Below the pieces are notes generated by a model. That model was not told the DNA's origin and did not search any database. It saw nothing but the letters and a program-made list of their open reading frames with translations. From assembly GCF_021462285.1 (NCBI RefSeq), contig NZ_CP082787.1, positions 930,001-994,000 of the forward strand: 64,000 bases of DNA, given 5' to 3'. The position numbers and the translations under genes are program-made. This stretch comes from Serratia entomophila. Its GTDB lineage: Bacteria > Pseudomonadota > Gammaproteobacteria > Enterobacterales > Enterobacteriaceae. Positions 1 through 8,132 of this stretch are shown piece by piece. How positions within the stretch are numbered: the stretch's first letter is position 1; each line of letters opens with the position of its first letter.

Positions 1-69
1 CGGAATAGAGCAGATCTTGGCAAAAATATCCCACAGCGGCTGTGGCGAAAGTTGAGACAATTCAGACAC
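1..69 (-). CDS. pepD: PepD, cytosol non-specific dipeptidase (Xaa-His dipeptidase), 5' end only
   Basis: Only the first 23 codons are inside the window, running off its left edge. They read VSELSQLSPQPLWDIFAKIC and onward, which matches the N-terminus of E. coli PepD, a cytoplasmic metallo-dipeptidase of the M20 family. The likely start is a GTG at 67-69, preceded on the minus strand by a GGAGA ribosome-binding site. The gene is divergent from gpt, as in E. coli, which supports the call. No catalytic residues are visible because the rest lies outside. Confidence 0.85.
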   Translation of the reverse strand, partial: MSELSQLSPQPLWDIFAKICSIP

Positions 70-278
70 TATAAGTCTCCTGTAACGGCATTCCGGCGGG
101 GCGGCGATACCGTGCGGTTAGGGTAAGTGGGCATCTGTGCGCGGCGGCACGATCCCCAGAGAATATCACTTTATTTCAGCGGGTGCGCGCACCCTATTGT
201 GCGGTTTAAGCGCTTGATCACACGGCTTTGCCGCGAACTTGTTCACTTTTACAGCATCAATCACCAGTATCCGCGCCA

Positions 279-301
279 GAGGAAATACTTATGATTTCCT
301 C
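279..301. promoter_or_regulatory. 8-bp dyad GAGGAAAT-N7-ATTTCCTC upstream of gpt
   Basis: Perfect inverted repeat with arms at 279-286 and 294-301. It ends about 30 bases before the TATAAT -10 hexamer of gpt, where an operator could act. It does not match the PurR consensus, so the binding protein is unknown. It may be chance. Confidence 0.35.
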
Positions 302-308
302 GGTACAA

Positions 309-338
309 CTGGTATTCGGCGCAGCCAGTCTCTATAAT
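309..338 (+). promoter_or_regulatory. Probable sigma-70 promoter of gpt
   Basis: A perfect -10 hexamer TATAAT lies at 333-338, with a weak -35 (CTGGTA, 309-314, 18-base spacer). It sits about 65 bases before the gpt start codon. The -10 is seen directly; the -35 is a guess. Confidence 0.5.
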
Positions 339-404
339 CTCGCGCAACCTTTTTTCCCCTGATTACTGAGTAAGCCACACCACTGCTGGCTGGGACACCA
401 TTCT

Positions 405-863
405 ATGAGCGAAAAATACGTTGTTACCTGGGACATGTTGCAAATGCAAGCGCGCAAGCTGGCGCATCGCCTGCTGCCTGCTGACCAATGGACGGGCATT
501 ATTGCCGTAAGCCGCGGCGGCCTGGTGCCGGCGGCCTTGCTGGCGCGCGAACTGGGCATCCGCCACGTGGATACCGTCTGCATTTCCAGCTATGACCATG
601 ACAACCAACGCGAAATGAAGGTGCTCAAGCGCGCTGAAGGCGACGGCGAAGGCTTCATCGTGGTGGACGACCTGGTGGATACCGGCGGCACCGCGAAAGC
701 GATCCGCGAGATGTACCCGAAAGCCCATTTCGTCACCATCTTCGCCAAGCCGGCGGGCCGCCCGCTGGTGGACGACTACGTGGTCGACATCCCGCAGGAC
801 ACCTGGATCGAACAGCCGTGGGATATGGCGGTGACCTTCGTGCCGCCGATCGGCGGCCGTTAA
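405..863 (+). CDS. gpt: Xanthine-guanine phosphoribosyltransferase (purine salvage)
   Basis: 152 residues, the usual length for Gpt. The enzyme transfers ribose 5-phosphate from PRPP to guanine, xanthine or hypoxanthine and acts at the inner face of the membrane. The PRPP-binding motif is visible as [13 protein letters not shown] at about residues 85-97, and the N-terminal [10 protein letters not shown] and [15 protein letters not shown] segments are typical of the family. It is divergent from pepD and followed by a strong terminator at 881-914, so it is probably monocistronic. Position and length agree with the E. coli gene. Confidence 0.97.
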   Translation: MSEKYVVTWDMLQMQARKLAHRLLPADQWTGIIAVSRGGLVPAALLARELGIRHVDTVCISSYDHDNQREMKVLKRAEGDGEGFIVVDDLVDTGGTAKAIREMYPKAHFVTIFAKPAGRPLVDDYVVDIPQDTWIEQPWDMAVTFVPPIGGR

Positions 864-880
864 TCCCAGCTCGCTCCCGT

Positions 881-914
881 AAAACGCCCGGTTATGCCGG
901 GCGTTTTCGTTATT
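881..914 (+). terminator. Rho-independent terminator after gpt
   Basis: Perfect 11-bp stem (AAAACGCCCGG at 881-891 with CCGGGCGTTTT at 897-907), loop of five bases, then a T-rich run. The A-rich left arm means it could also work on the opposite strand. Confidence 0.9.
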
Positions 915-1004
915 TTGGTTTCTTGAGACAGAGTTAGGTACACTACCTCCAGTTAAGTAGGCTGTTTGCGGCCTACGGCCAGATTTACGGAGGCTGTTGT
1001 TACC

Positions 1005-2252
1005 ATGGCACAGGCCAACCTTTCTGAAATCCTGTTCAAACCCTCATTCAAACACCCCGAAACCTCTACGCTGGTGCTGCGCGCGCGCAATAAAGTGAGC
1101 GCCGATCTGCACTCCGCGCTGGAAGGCGACACCACCGGCAACTGGTACCGCATGCTGAACCCGCTGCTGTGGGCCTGGCGCGGCGTCAGCCCGATCGAAA
1201 TCAACGAAGTGCTGGCGCGCATCGCCGCCTCGGACGCCGAACGCAGCAAGCCGCAGCACCTCGATACCGTGGTGGGCTACCGCAACGGCAACTGGATCTA
1301 CGAGTGGATCCACCAGGGCATGCAGTGGCAACAACGCGCGCTGGAGCAGCAGGATCCGCTGATCGGCGGCCAGTATTGGCTGAAGGCGGTCAACTTTTAC
1401 AGCATCGCCGGCTACCCGCACCTGAAGGGCGACGAGCTGGCCGAGCAGGCGGAAATGCTGGCCAACCGGGCCTATGAAGAAGCGGCGCTGCTGTTGCCGT
1501 ATCAGCTGAAAGAGCTGGAGTTCCGCATCGAAGGCGGCGGCAGCGTCACCGGCTTTCTGCACCTGCCGGCCAAGGGCGAGGCGCCGTTCCCGACGGTGCT
1601 GATGTGCGGCAGCCTGGACACCCTGCAGACCGACTATCACCGGCTGTTCCGTGAATACCTGGCGCCGCACGGCATCGCCATGCTGACCCTCGACATGCCC
1701 TCGATCGGCTCCTCCTGCAAATGGAAGCTGACGCAGGACTCCAGCTACCTGCATCAGCAGGTGCTGATTCAGCTGGCCTCGGTGGCCTGGGTGGACCACC
1801 AGCGGGTCACCGCCTTCGGCTTCCGCTTCGGCGCCAACGTGGCGGTGCGGCTGGCCTACCTGGAGCCGCAGCGGCTGCGCGGCGTGGCCTGCCTGGGGCC
1901 GGTGGTGCATCGCCTGCTGTGCGACGGCGGCACCCAGCAGAACGTGCCGGACATGTATATGGATGTGCTGGCCAGCCGGATGGGGATGGCCAACGCCTCC
2001 GACAACGTGCTGAAGGTGGAGCTGAACAGCTACTCGCTGAAAACCCAGGGGTTGCTGGGCCGCCGCTGCCCGACGCCGATGCTTTCCGGCTACTGGGAGC
2101 GCGATCCGCTCAGCCCGAAAGAGGAATCGCAGCTGATCGCCTCTTCCTCGCTGCGCGGTAAACTGCTGGCCATTCCGCGCACGCCGGTTTACGACGGTTT
2201 CCACAAGGCGTTGCTGCAGATGTCCAGTTGGCTAAAAGATAAAATGCGTTAA
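1005..2252 (+). CDS. frsA: FrsA (YafA), fermentation-respiration switch protein, alpha/beta-hydrolase fold
   Basis: 415 residues from the ATG at 1005, the same size as E. coli FrsA. An in-frame upstream start at 966 would add 13 atypical residues; GGAGG at 989-993 favours 1005. FrsA binds the glucose-specific PTS protein IIA-Glc and influences the balance of respiration and fermentation. The C-terminal half (about 190-410) is an alpha/beta-hydrolase domain. Its nucleophile elbow reads GFRFG, so the usual Ser is absent; as I recall the E. coli protein has the same sequence. Enzymatic claims for the family are disputed. It sits between gpt and crl as in E. coli. Confidence 0.95.
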   Translation: MAQANLSEILFKPSFKHPETSTLVLRARNKVSADLHSALEGDTTGNWYRMLNPLLWAWRGVSPIEINEVLARIAASDAERSKPQHLDTVVGYRNGNWIYEWIHQGMQWQQRALEQQDPLIGGQYWLKAVNFYSIAGYPHLKGDELAEQAEMLANRAYEEAALLLPYQLKELEFRIEGGGSVTGFLHLPAKGEAPFPTVLMCGSLDTLQTDYHRLFREYLAPHGIAMLTLDMPSIGSSCKWKLTQDSSYLHQQVLIQLASVAWVDHQRVTAFGFRFGANVAVRLAYLEPQRLRGVACLGPVVHRLLCDGGTQQNVPDMYMDVLASRMGMANASDNVLKVELNSYSLKTQGLLGRRCPTPMLSGYWERDPLSPKEESQLIASSSLRGKLLAIPRTPVYDGFHKALLQMSSWLKDKMR

Positions 2253-2312
2253 TTAGTTGCTAAATTTTAACAGTTTGTTAAAAAGAGTGGTCTACATTGA
2301 GGAGGTTAGAGA

Positions 2313-2714
2313 ATGACGTTACCGAGTGGTCACCCTAAAAGCCGACTAATGAAACGCTTCGCCAGCTTGGGGCCGTACCTGCGTGAAGGGCAATGTGAGA
2401 ACGACCGTTTTTTCTTTGATTGTTTAGCCGTCTGCGTCAATGTAAAGCCCGTTCCTGAGAAGCGCGAGTTCTGGGGCTGGTGGATGGAGCTGCAGGCGGA
2501 TGAGGCGCGCTTTACCTATTCCTACCAGTTTGGCCTGTTCGACAAAGAAGGGCAGTGGACGGCGGAAAAGATTAAGGATGCTGAAGTAAAAACCAAGCTG
2601 GAAACCACGCTGCGCGATTTCCATCGCCGCCTGGGCGAGCTGCTGGCGACCATGGAACTGGCGCTGGAACCCGCCGCCGATTTCAAAGAAAAACTGATCA
2701 AACTCTCCGCCTGA
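2313..2714 (+). CDS. crl: Crl, sigma-S assembly factor
   Basis: 133 residues, the normal Crl length. Crl binds RpoS (sigma-S) and helps it join core RNA polymerase, raising expression of stationary-phase genes. Family hallmarks are the N-terminal [19 protein letters not shown] segment and the aromatic stretch EFWGWWMEL in the middle. A GGAGG precedes the ATG by ten bases (2300-2312). It lies between frsA and proB in the E. coli order. Convergent or divergent partners are absent; it is a single gene with its own upstream AT-rich gap of about 60 bases. Confidence 0.96.
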   Translation: MTLPSGHPKSRLMKRFASLGPYLREGQCENDRFFFDCLAVCVNVKPVPEKREFWGWWMELQADEARFTYSYQFGLFDKEGQWTAEKIKDAEVKTKLETTLRDFHRRLGELLATMELALEPAADFKEKLIKLSA

Positions 2715-2827
2715 CCCCGTTTGACCACAGTATTGTGCTGATTTCGCGTTGTGCCTGTTGGCATAACGCGTCTCTCCTGTTACAAAGTCCTTTGCATCCT
2801 CATTCTCATCTACACGGCAGAAATACT

Positions 2828-3931
2828 ATGAACGGCAGCCAGACATTGGTTGTGAAATTGGGCACCAGCGTGTTGACCGGCGGATCGTTGCGCCTGAACC
2901 GCGCCCACATTGTCGAACTGGTGCGCCAGTGCGCACAACAGCATGCAGCGGGCCACCGCATCGTTATCGTCACCTCCGGCGCGATTGCCGCCGGCCGCGA
3001 GCACCTGGGCTACCCCGAGCTTCCCGCCACCATCGCCTCCAAGCAGCTGCTGGCGGCGGTTGGGCAGAGCCGATTGATCCAGCTGTGGGAGCAGCTGTTT
3101 TCCATTTACGGCATTCACGTCGGGCAGATGCTGCTGACGCGCGCCGATCTGGAAGACCGCGAACGCTTCCTCAACGCGCGCGACACCATGACGGCATTGC
3201 TGGACAACCGCATCGTGCCGGTAATCAATGAGAACGACGCCGTCGCCACCGCGGAAATCAAAGTGGGCGACAATGACAACCTGTCGGCGCTGGCGGCCAT
3301 TCTGGCCGGGGCCGACAAACTGCTGCTGCTGACCGATCAGCAGGGCCTCTACACCGCCGATCCGCGCAACAACCCGCAGGCCGAACTGATCCGTGAAGTG
3401 CACGGCATCGACGACGCGCTGCGCGCCATCGCCGGCGACAGCGTCTCCGGGCTGGGCACCGGCGGCATGGGCACCAAGCTGCAGGCGGCCGACGTGGCCT
3501 GCCGCGCCGGCATCGACGTGGTGATCGCCGCCGGCAGCAAGCCGGGCGTGGTGGCGGACGTGATTGAAGGCAAGCCGGTGGGCACCCGCTTCCATGCGCT
3601 GGAAACCCCGCTGGAAAACCGCAAGCGCTGGATCTTCGGCGCGCCGCCGGCCGGCGAGATCACCGTCGACGACGGTGCGGTGGAGGCGATGATGGCGCGC
3701 GGCAGCTCGCTGCTGCCGAAGGGCATCCGCGAAGTGAAGGGCGACTTCTCGCGCGGCGAAGTGATCCGCATCCGCAACCTGGCGGGGCGCGACCTGGCGC
3801 ACGGCGTCAGCCGCTATAACAGCGACGCGATGCGCATGATAGCCGGGCACCACTCGCAGGAAATCAGCGAGATCCTCGGTTACGAATACGGTCCGGTGGC
3901 AGTGCACCGCGACGACATGATTGTCAGTTAA
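2828..3931 (+). CDS. proB: Glutamate 5-kinase (proline biosynthesis step 1)
   Basis: 367 residues from the ATG at 2828, identical in length to E. coli ProB; an upstream in-frame start would add a non-homologous 31-residue leader. It phosphorylates L-glutamate to gamma-glutamyl phosphate. The amino-acid-kinase domain spans about 1-255 with [12 protein letters not shown] near the start and the [14 protein letters not shown] segment. A C-terminal PUA domain covers about 275-355. It forms an operon with proA, which starts nine bases after its stop. Feedback inhibition by proline is known for the family and not testable here. Confidence 0.98.
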   Translation: MNGSQTLVVKLGTSVLTGGSLRLNRAHIVELVRQCAQQHAAGHRIVIVTSGAIAAGREHLGYPELPATIASKQLLAAVGQSRLIQLWEQLFSIYGIHVGQMLLTRADLEDRERFLNARDTMTALLDNRIVPVINENDAVATAEIKVGDNDNLSALAAILAGADKLLLLTDQQGLYTADPRNNPQAELIREVHGIDDALRAIAGDSVSGLGTGGMGTKLQAADVACRAGIDVVIAAGSKPGVVADVIEGKPVGTRFHALETPLENRKRWIFGAPPAGEITVDDGAVEAMMARGSSLLPKGIREVKGDFSRGEVIRIRNLAGRDLAHGVSRYNSDAMRMIAGHHSQEISEILGYEYGPVAVHRDDMIVS

Positions 3932-3940
3932 GGAGTGAGC

Positions 3941-5194
3941 ATGCTCGAGCAGATGGGGAAGGCCGCCAAGCAGGCCTCCTGGCAACTGGCGGTGCTGAGC
4001 ACGGCGAAGAAGAACCAGGTGCTGTCGGTGATGGCCGACATGCTGGAAGCCAACAGCGAAGCTATCCTGCTGGCCAACGAACGGGACATGGCGCAGGCGC
4101 GCGCCACCGGCATGAGCGAGGCGCTGCTCGATCGCCTGCTGCTGACCCCGGCGCGGCTGGCGGCGATCGCCAACGACGTGCGCCAGGTGTGCCGCCTGAA
4201 CGATCCGGTCGGCCACGTATTGGACGGCAGCCTGCTGGACAGCGGGCTGAAGCTGGAACGCCGCCGGGTGCCGCTCGGGGTGATCGGCGTGATTTACGAG
4301 GCGCGGCCGAACGTCACCATCGACGTCGCCAGCCTGTGTCTGAAGACCGGCAACGCGGTGATCCTGCGCGGCGGTAAGGAAACCCACCACACCAACCAGG
4401 CGACGGTGAAAGTGATCCAGCAGGCGCTGGAACAGTGCGGCCTGCCGGCGGCGGCGGTGCAGGCGATCGACAGCCCGGACCGCGCGCTGGTGAACGAACT
4501 GCTGCGGCTGGACCGTTACGTCGACATGCTGATCCCGCGCGGCGGCGCCGGCCTGCACAAGCTGTGCCGCGAGCAGTCGACCATTCCGGTGATCACCGGC
4601 GGCATCGGCGTTTGCCATACCTATGTGGACGACAGCGTCGATTTCGACAAGGCGCTGGCGGTGATCGAAAACGCCAAAATCCAGCGCCCAAGCGCCTGCA
4701 ACTCGCTGGAAACGCTGCTGGTGAACCGCAGCATCGCCGAACAGTTTCTGCCGGCGCTGAGCGCGCGCATGGCGGCGGCGGGCGTGACGCTGCACGCGGC
4801 CGAAAACGCCTTGCCGCTGCTGCAGGATGGCCCGGCGACGGTAGTGCCGGTGAACGCGGAAGATTACGACGACGAATGGCTTTCGCTGGATCTGAACGTG
4901 CTGCTGGTGGATGACATCGATCGGGCCATCGACCACATCCGCACCCACGGCACCAGCCACTCCGATGCGATCCTCACCCGCTCGCTGAGCAGCGCCGAGC
5001 ACTTCGTGCGTGCGGTGGACTCCTCGGCGGTGTACGTGAACGCCAGCACCCGCTTCACCGACGGCGGCCAGTTCGGCCTGGGCGCCGAAGTGGCGGTGAG
5101 CACCCAGAAGCTGCACGCCCGCGGCCCGATGGGCCTGGATGCATTGACCACCTACAAGTGGATCGGTTACGGCGATGATTTGGTGCGCAGCTAA
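3941..5194 (+). CDS. proA: Gamma-glutamyl phosphate reductase (proline biosynthesis step 2)
   Basis: 417 residues from the ATG at 3941, the E. coli length. An AAGGAG at 3930-3935 sets this start; the in-frame GTG at 3935 overlaps that site. The enzyme reduces gamma-glutamyl phosphate to glutamate-5-semialdehyde with NADPH. It is an aldehyde-dehydrogenase fold; the catalytic Cys is in [13 protein letters not shown] (about residue 255). It is translated with proB. In E. coli proA is followed by thrW tRNA; no tRNA is present here and a terminator follows instead. Confidence 0.98.
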   Translation: MLEQMGKAAKQASWQLAVLSTAKKNQVLSVMADMLEANSEAILLANERDMAQARATGMSEALLDRLLLTPARLAAIANDVRQVCRLNDPVGHVLDGSLLDSGLKLERRRVPLGVIGVIYEARPNVTIDVASLCLKTGNAVILRGGKETHHTNQATVKVIQQALEQCGLPAAAVQAIDSPDRALVNELLRLDRYVDMLIPRGGAGLHKLCREQSTIPVITGGIGVCHTYVDDSVDFDKALAVIENAKIQRPSACNSLETLLVNRSIAEQFLPALSARMAAAGVTLHAAENALPLLQDGPATVVPVNAEDYDDEWLSLDLNVLLVDDIDRAIDHIRTHGTSHSDAILTRSLSSAEHFVRAVDSSAVYVNASTRFTDGGQFGLGAEVAVSTQKLHARGPMGLDALTTYKWIGYGDDLVRS

Positions 5195-5219
5195 GGCCGC
5201 GTTGCGGTATTGACGATGT

Positions 5220-5250
5220 CAGGGCGCAGCTTGCTGCGCCCTGATTGTTT
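5220..5250 (+). terminator. Rho-independent terminator of proBA
   Basis: Perfect 11-bp stem CAGGGCGCAGC (5220-5230) with GCTGCGCCCTG (5233-5243), very short loop, followed by ATTGTTT. It closes the proBA operon. Confidence 0.88.
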
Positions 5251-5441
5251 CTGGCGGTTGTGACGGGTGGGCCGGCGTTGATGGGCATCGGCACCTGATA
5301 GCCCCAATTGCCGGAGTGGCTCAATCCAGCGAGCGGGGCCGGCCAGCCTCTGATAGACTCTTGCAAACGCAAGCTGCATGGCGCAGCCTCAAAAATTGCA
5401 GGTATAGTCCCACCAATTATTCAACGGGTTCAGAAGCGAAG

Positions 5442-5981
5442 ATGACAAAACTCACCTTACAAGAGCAGATGCTAAAAGCGGGTTTAGTGACCAGCAAAAA
5501 AGTGGCCAAGGTTCAAAGAACGGCGAAAAAGTCACGCGTCCAGGCGCGTGAGGCCAGAGAGGCGGTGGAAGAAAATAAAAAAGCCCAGCTCGAGCGTGAT
5601 AAGCAGCTGAACGAGCAGCAAAAACAAGCCGCGTTATCCAAAGAATATAAAGCGCAGGTGAAGCAGCTGATTGAAATGAACAGAATCGACATTTCAAAAG
5701 GCGATATTGGTTTTAACTTCACAGACAACAATTTAATTAAAAAAATCGTTGTGGATAAGCCGACGCAGGCCCAGCTGATCAGCGGCCGCCTGGCCATTGC
5801 CCGTTTGGTGATGGATAACGGCGGCGAAAGCCAATATGCCATCATCCCGGCGAGCGTCGCCGATAAAATTGCGCAGCGGGATGCGGGCAGTATCGTGTTA
5901 AACAGCGCGCTGAGTCAGGAAGAGCAGGATGAAGACGATCCTTATGCCGACTTTAAAGTGCCCGATGATTTGATGTGGTAA
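5442..5981 (+). CDS. yaiL: YaiL, DUF2058 family protein
   Basis: 179 residues from the ATG at 5442, equal to E. coli YaiL; a longer in-frame reading from 5316 is unlikely. DUF2058 proteins are small, highly charged and of unknown biochemical role; some annotations call them nucleoprotein or polynucleotide-associated regulators, without proof that I know of. The first 90 residues are Lys/Arg/Glu/Ala-rich (KKVAKVQRTAKKSRVQAREA) and look like a coiled coil; the C-terminus is acidic (EEQDEDDPYADF). It is a single gene, convergent with the pseudouridine synthase, with a shared hairpin between. Confidence 0.9.
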   Translation: MTKLTLQEQMLKAGLVTSKKVAKVQRTAKKSRVQAREAREAVEENKKAQLERDKQLNEQQKQAALSKEYKAQVKQLIEMNRIDISKGDIGFNFTDNNLIKKIVVDKPTQAQLISGRLAIARLVMDNGGESQYAIIPASVADKIAQRDAGSIVLNSALSQEEQDEDDPYADFKVPDDLMW

Positions 5982-5983
5982 CC

Positions 5984-6019
5984 CGCGCCTCGGGCGCCTT
6001 CGTGGCGGCCCGAGGCGCG
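5984..6019. terminator. Hairpin between convergent genes, probable bidirectional terminator
   Basis: Perfect 12-bp arms CGCGCCTCGGGC (5984-5995) and GCCCGAGGCGCG (6008-6019) with a further inner GCC/GGC pairing. There is no T tract, so it may be a weak or factor-assisted terminator. Confidence 0.6.
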
Positions 6020-6029
6020 GCTGCCGCTC

Positions 6030-6728
6030 TCAGAACGGGCTTGCATGCTGGGCTTTTACCCACTCTTCGCTGATGGGGTGAACAAAGTGCAGCTCACTGG
6101 CGTGCAGCATCAGGCGCGGGGTGCGTTCGGTGCCTGGCGGCAGGCGGCCGCCATACAGGTCACAGCCCCAAATCGGGTGGCCCAGCTGCTGGCAATGGAT
6201 GCGCAGTTGATGCGTGCGCCCGGTTTCCGGGGTTAGCCGTACCCGCGTCAACGGCAGTAATCCCCCATCCGCCAGTTCATGGTAAAAGCGCTCGACCACC
6301 CGATAGCGTGAGCGCGCGGGCTTGCCGCGCAGGGCGCAAATCGACATCAGCGGAAACAGCGCCGGGTCTTTGGCGATCGCGGCGTCTATCATCCCTTCGT
6401 TGTCGCCCACGTGCCCGCACAGCAGCGCGCTGTACACTTTGGTCACCGTGCGTTGGCTGAACTGCCGGCAAAGGGCGGCATTGATAGCCCTATTGCGGGC
6501 AATCACCATCAGGCCGGAAGTGCCGAAATCCAGGCGGTGCACCAGGGTGCAGCCGGGGAATGTCTGCACCAGCCGGTGATGCACCGAATCCAGATTTTGC
6601 GGATTTTTCCCCGAAAGGCTAAGCAGCCCGGCGGGTTTATTGATAAGCGCCAGGTGCTCGTCCTGATAGAGGATTTCTATCTGGTCATGGCACGGCGGGG
6701 CGATAAAGGTATCGAAAATCGTAGACAT
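6030..6728 (-). CDS. RluA-family RNA pseudouridine synthase
   Basis: 232 residues from the ATG at 6728; an in-frame TTG at 6767 is possible but has no ribosome-binding site. The family isomerises uridines in tRNA or rRNA. The catalytic motif HRLDFGTSGLMVIA (about residue 85) contains the essential Asp, and RVRLTPETGRTHQLRIH is the second family signature. No S4 domain is present, so it resembles RluA or TruC rather than RluB-F. Similarity to E. coli RluA is only moderate in my reading, so I give no symbol. It is convergent with yaiL. Confidence 0.85.
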   Translation of the reverse strand: MSTIFDTFIAPPCHDQIEILYQDEHLALINKPAGLLSLSGKNPQNLDSVHHRLVQTFPGCTLVHRLDFGTSGLMVIARNRAINAALCRQFSQRTVTKVYSALLCGHVGDNEGMIDAAIAKDPALFPLMSICALRGKPARSRYRVVERFYHELADGGLLPLTRVRLTPETGRTHQLRIHCQQLGHPIWGCDLYGGRLPPGTERTPRLMLHASELHFVHPISEEWVKAQHASPF

Positions 6729-6981
6729 CAGGCTGCCGGGTGAAGAGTGGGAGCGGATAATAACCAATTTTCGGCCGGCTGACGAATCCGGGGCCTTCAG
6801 CCCGCGAAAGCCTTTTGCCGGTTAAACAGCCGTTTACTTATCTGCTGCTATCATTAAGCTGATTTGGCGTTGCGAGCGCGGGTATTTGCCGCTGCTGCGC
6901 AAGCCTGTGTTGCAGTGCGGCTATCTGTGGCGCTGCATTTGGTCATGCCGGTGGTTCGGTGCAAGAAAGGAGAAGTATGAT

Positions 6982-7200
6982 ATGAGCAGAAAAGACAAGC
7001 TCGCTGCGGCCCTGTTGGCCATCTTCCTGGGGGGGCTGGGCATTCACAAATTTTATCTGGGCATGAAGTGGTGGGGGCTGTTCTATCTGGTATTCTGCTG
7101 GACGGGGATCCCGTCTGTTATCGGCTTTATTGAAGGTATCTACTATCTCTTCCTGTCGGAAGACAAGTTCAACCAGAAATATAATCCTGGGTTGATTTAA
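6982..7200 (+). CDS. TM2-domain small membrane protein
   Basis: 72 residues. The start at 6982 is chosen because AGGAG lies about ten bases before it; the overlapping ATG at 6977 runs only two codons (ATG ATA TGA). The protein has two hydrophobic helices with the TM2 signature GGLGIHKFYLG then W-G-LFYLVFCWTG-P. TM2 proteins are inner-membrane proteins of unknown function. It is a single gene closed by a good terminator at 7211-7250. Confidence 0.88.
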   Translation: MSRKDKLAAALLAIFLGGLGIHKFYLGMKWWGLFYLVFCWTGIPSVIGFIEGIYYLFLSEDKFNQKYNPGLI

Positions 7201-7210
7201 CGTCTTCTTG

Positions 7211-7250
7211 CGCCGCTGCCTTTTCCTAAAGGAAGCGGCGTATTTCTTTG
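7211..7250 (+). terminator. Rho-independent terminator after the TM2 gene
   Basis: Stem CGCCGCT-CCTTT with AAAGG-AGCGGCG (7211-7240), one internal mismatch, loop TCCT, followed by TATTTCTTTG. The AT-rich stretch after it up to about 7470 holds nothing I can identify. Confidence 0.85.
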
Positions 7251-7477
7251 TCGTTATGGCTTGATCATCATTATTCTGCTGAAGATATCTATGTAGTCTT
7301 TATGGTTACATATATCTGTTTGGTGTGATTCAATAAAATATCCTTGGCCTTTGAATATATTTTATTCTTTTTTTATTTTTGGGGCGTTGGCCAGCATTAA
7401 TTAATCGTGGCGTTAGCTGGCTTGGAAGGATGATGAACAAAGCGGGTTTCAGCCTTGCTCATAGATCACATCGCGCC

Positions 7478-8017
7478 TCAGCGCTTCTTCAGCCGCGGCA
7501 GCATGCGCACCAGCGCATTGTCCTTAACGATGTAATGATGGAACAGCGCGGCGGCGGCGTGCAGGCCAATCAGCCAATAGCCGAACGACGCCAGCGTCTT
7601 GTGCCAGCCGATAATCATCCGCGCCTGCGGCCGATCCGCCACGTCGGCAAAGGGCATCGGCAGGCCGAACAGGAACCACTCCTTGCCGCCCAGGTAGCGC
7701 GAATACACGCCCAGCACCGGCAGCGTCAGCAACAGCAGGTAGATGAGGGCATGCACCAGATGCGCCATGCCGGTTTGCCATTTCGGCGGTTTGGGCGTGA
7801 TGGCGGGGGCGGTGTGGCGCCAGCGCAGCAACAGGCGTGCGAGCATCAATACGAACACCGTGACTCCGCAGCTGAAGTGGGTGACGACCAGCGTGTACCA
7901 CAGCGCGGTACCCGGCTCGGCAAAGCCGCGCAGTTCAATGGCGGTGCAGGTGATGACCAACAGGATCGCAACCAGCCAGTGCAGACGGATCTGCATCGGC
8001 ATATAAGTGTTCTGCAC
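7478..8017 (-). CDS. Cytochrome b561 family membrane protein (CybB-like)
   Basis: 179 residues from a GTG at 8017, preceded by AAAAGGTAA; longer in-frame starts up to 8095 add a non-homologous leader. E. coli CybB is 176 residues. Four hydrophobic helices are visible, starting with IRLHWLVAILLVITCTAIEL. Conserved His residues (RLHW, VVTHFSCG, LVHALIYL, GWHKTLASFG, GLHAAAALFHH) fit b-heme ligands. Family members pass electrons from quinol or to superoxide. It is convergent with nothing close and lies downstream of the orphan binding-protein gene on the same strand, 115 bases apart. Confidence 0.87.
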   Translation of the reverse strand: MQNTYMPMQIRLHWLVAILLVITCTAIELRGFAEPGTALWYTLVVTHFSCGVTVFVLMLARLLLRWRHTAPAITPKPPKWQTGMAHLVHALIYLLLLTLPVLGVYSRYLGGKEWFLFGLPMPFADVADRPQARMIIGWHKTLASFGYWLIGLHAAAALFHHYIVKDNALVRMLPRLKKR

Positions 8018-8132
8018 CGGGTTACCTTTTGATGTTAAATCGCATGTCTGCCGATAGTAACCAAATGTTACCGGGGGAGAAAGCGCCGGGAGCAATTTCT
8101 CCCGGCGAGAGGAGGCCTGGTTTCCTTCAGCT

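Larger units (their letters stand above)
70..404. other. pepD-gpt divergent intergenic region
   Basis: These 335 bases separate two divergent genes and hold no supported reading frame. Toward gpt I see an 8-bp dyad (279-301) and a consensus -10 hexamer TATAAT at 333-338. The half nearest pepD shows no motif I can name. Confidence 0.7.

Noticed and set aside
2810..5116. 768-codon open frame on the minus strand opposite proBA
   Set aside because: It mirrors the codon bias of proB/proA, is full of His/Arg/Gln as expected from antisense of GC-rich genes, and has no start signal. Similar shadows at 40734-42608, 54249-56000, 50028-51641 and 58939-60552 were dropped for the same reason.
5195..5441. 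thrW-type tRNA expected after proA by analogy with E. coli
   Set aside because: No cloverleaf or CCA end is visible; only a terminator and a spacer before yaiL.
6977..6985. Two-codon frame ATG ATA TGA overlapping the TM2 start
   Set aside because: Too short to be called a leader peptide; probably chance next to the real ATG at 6982.
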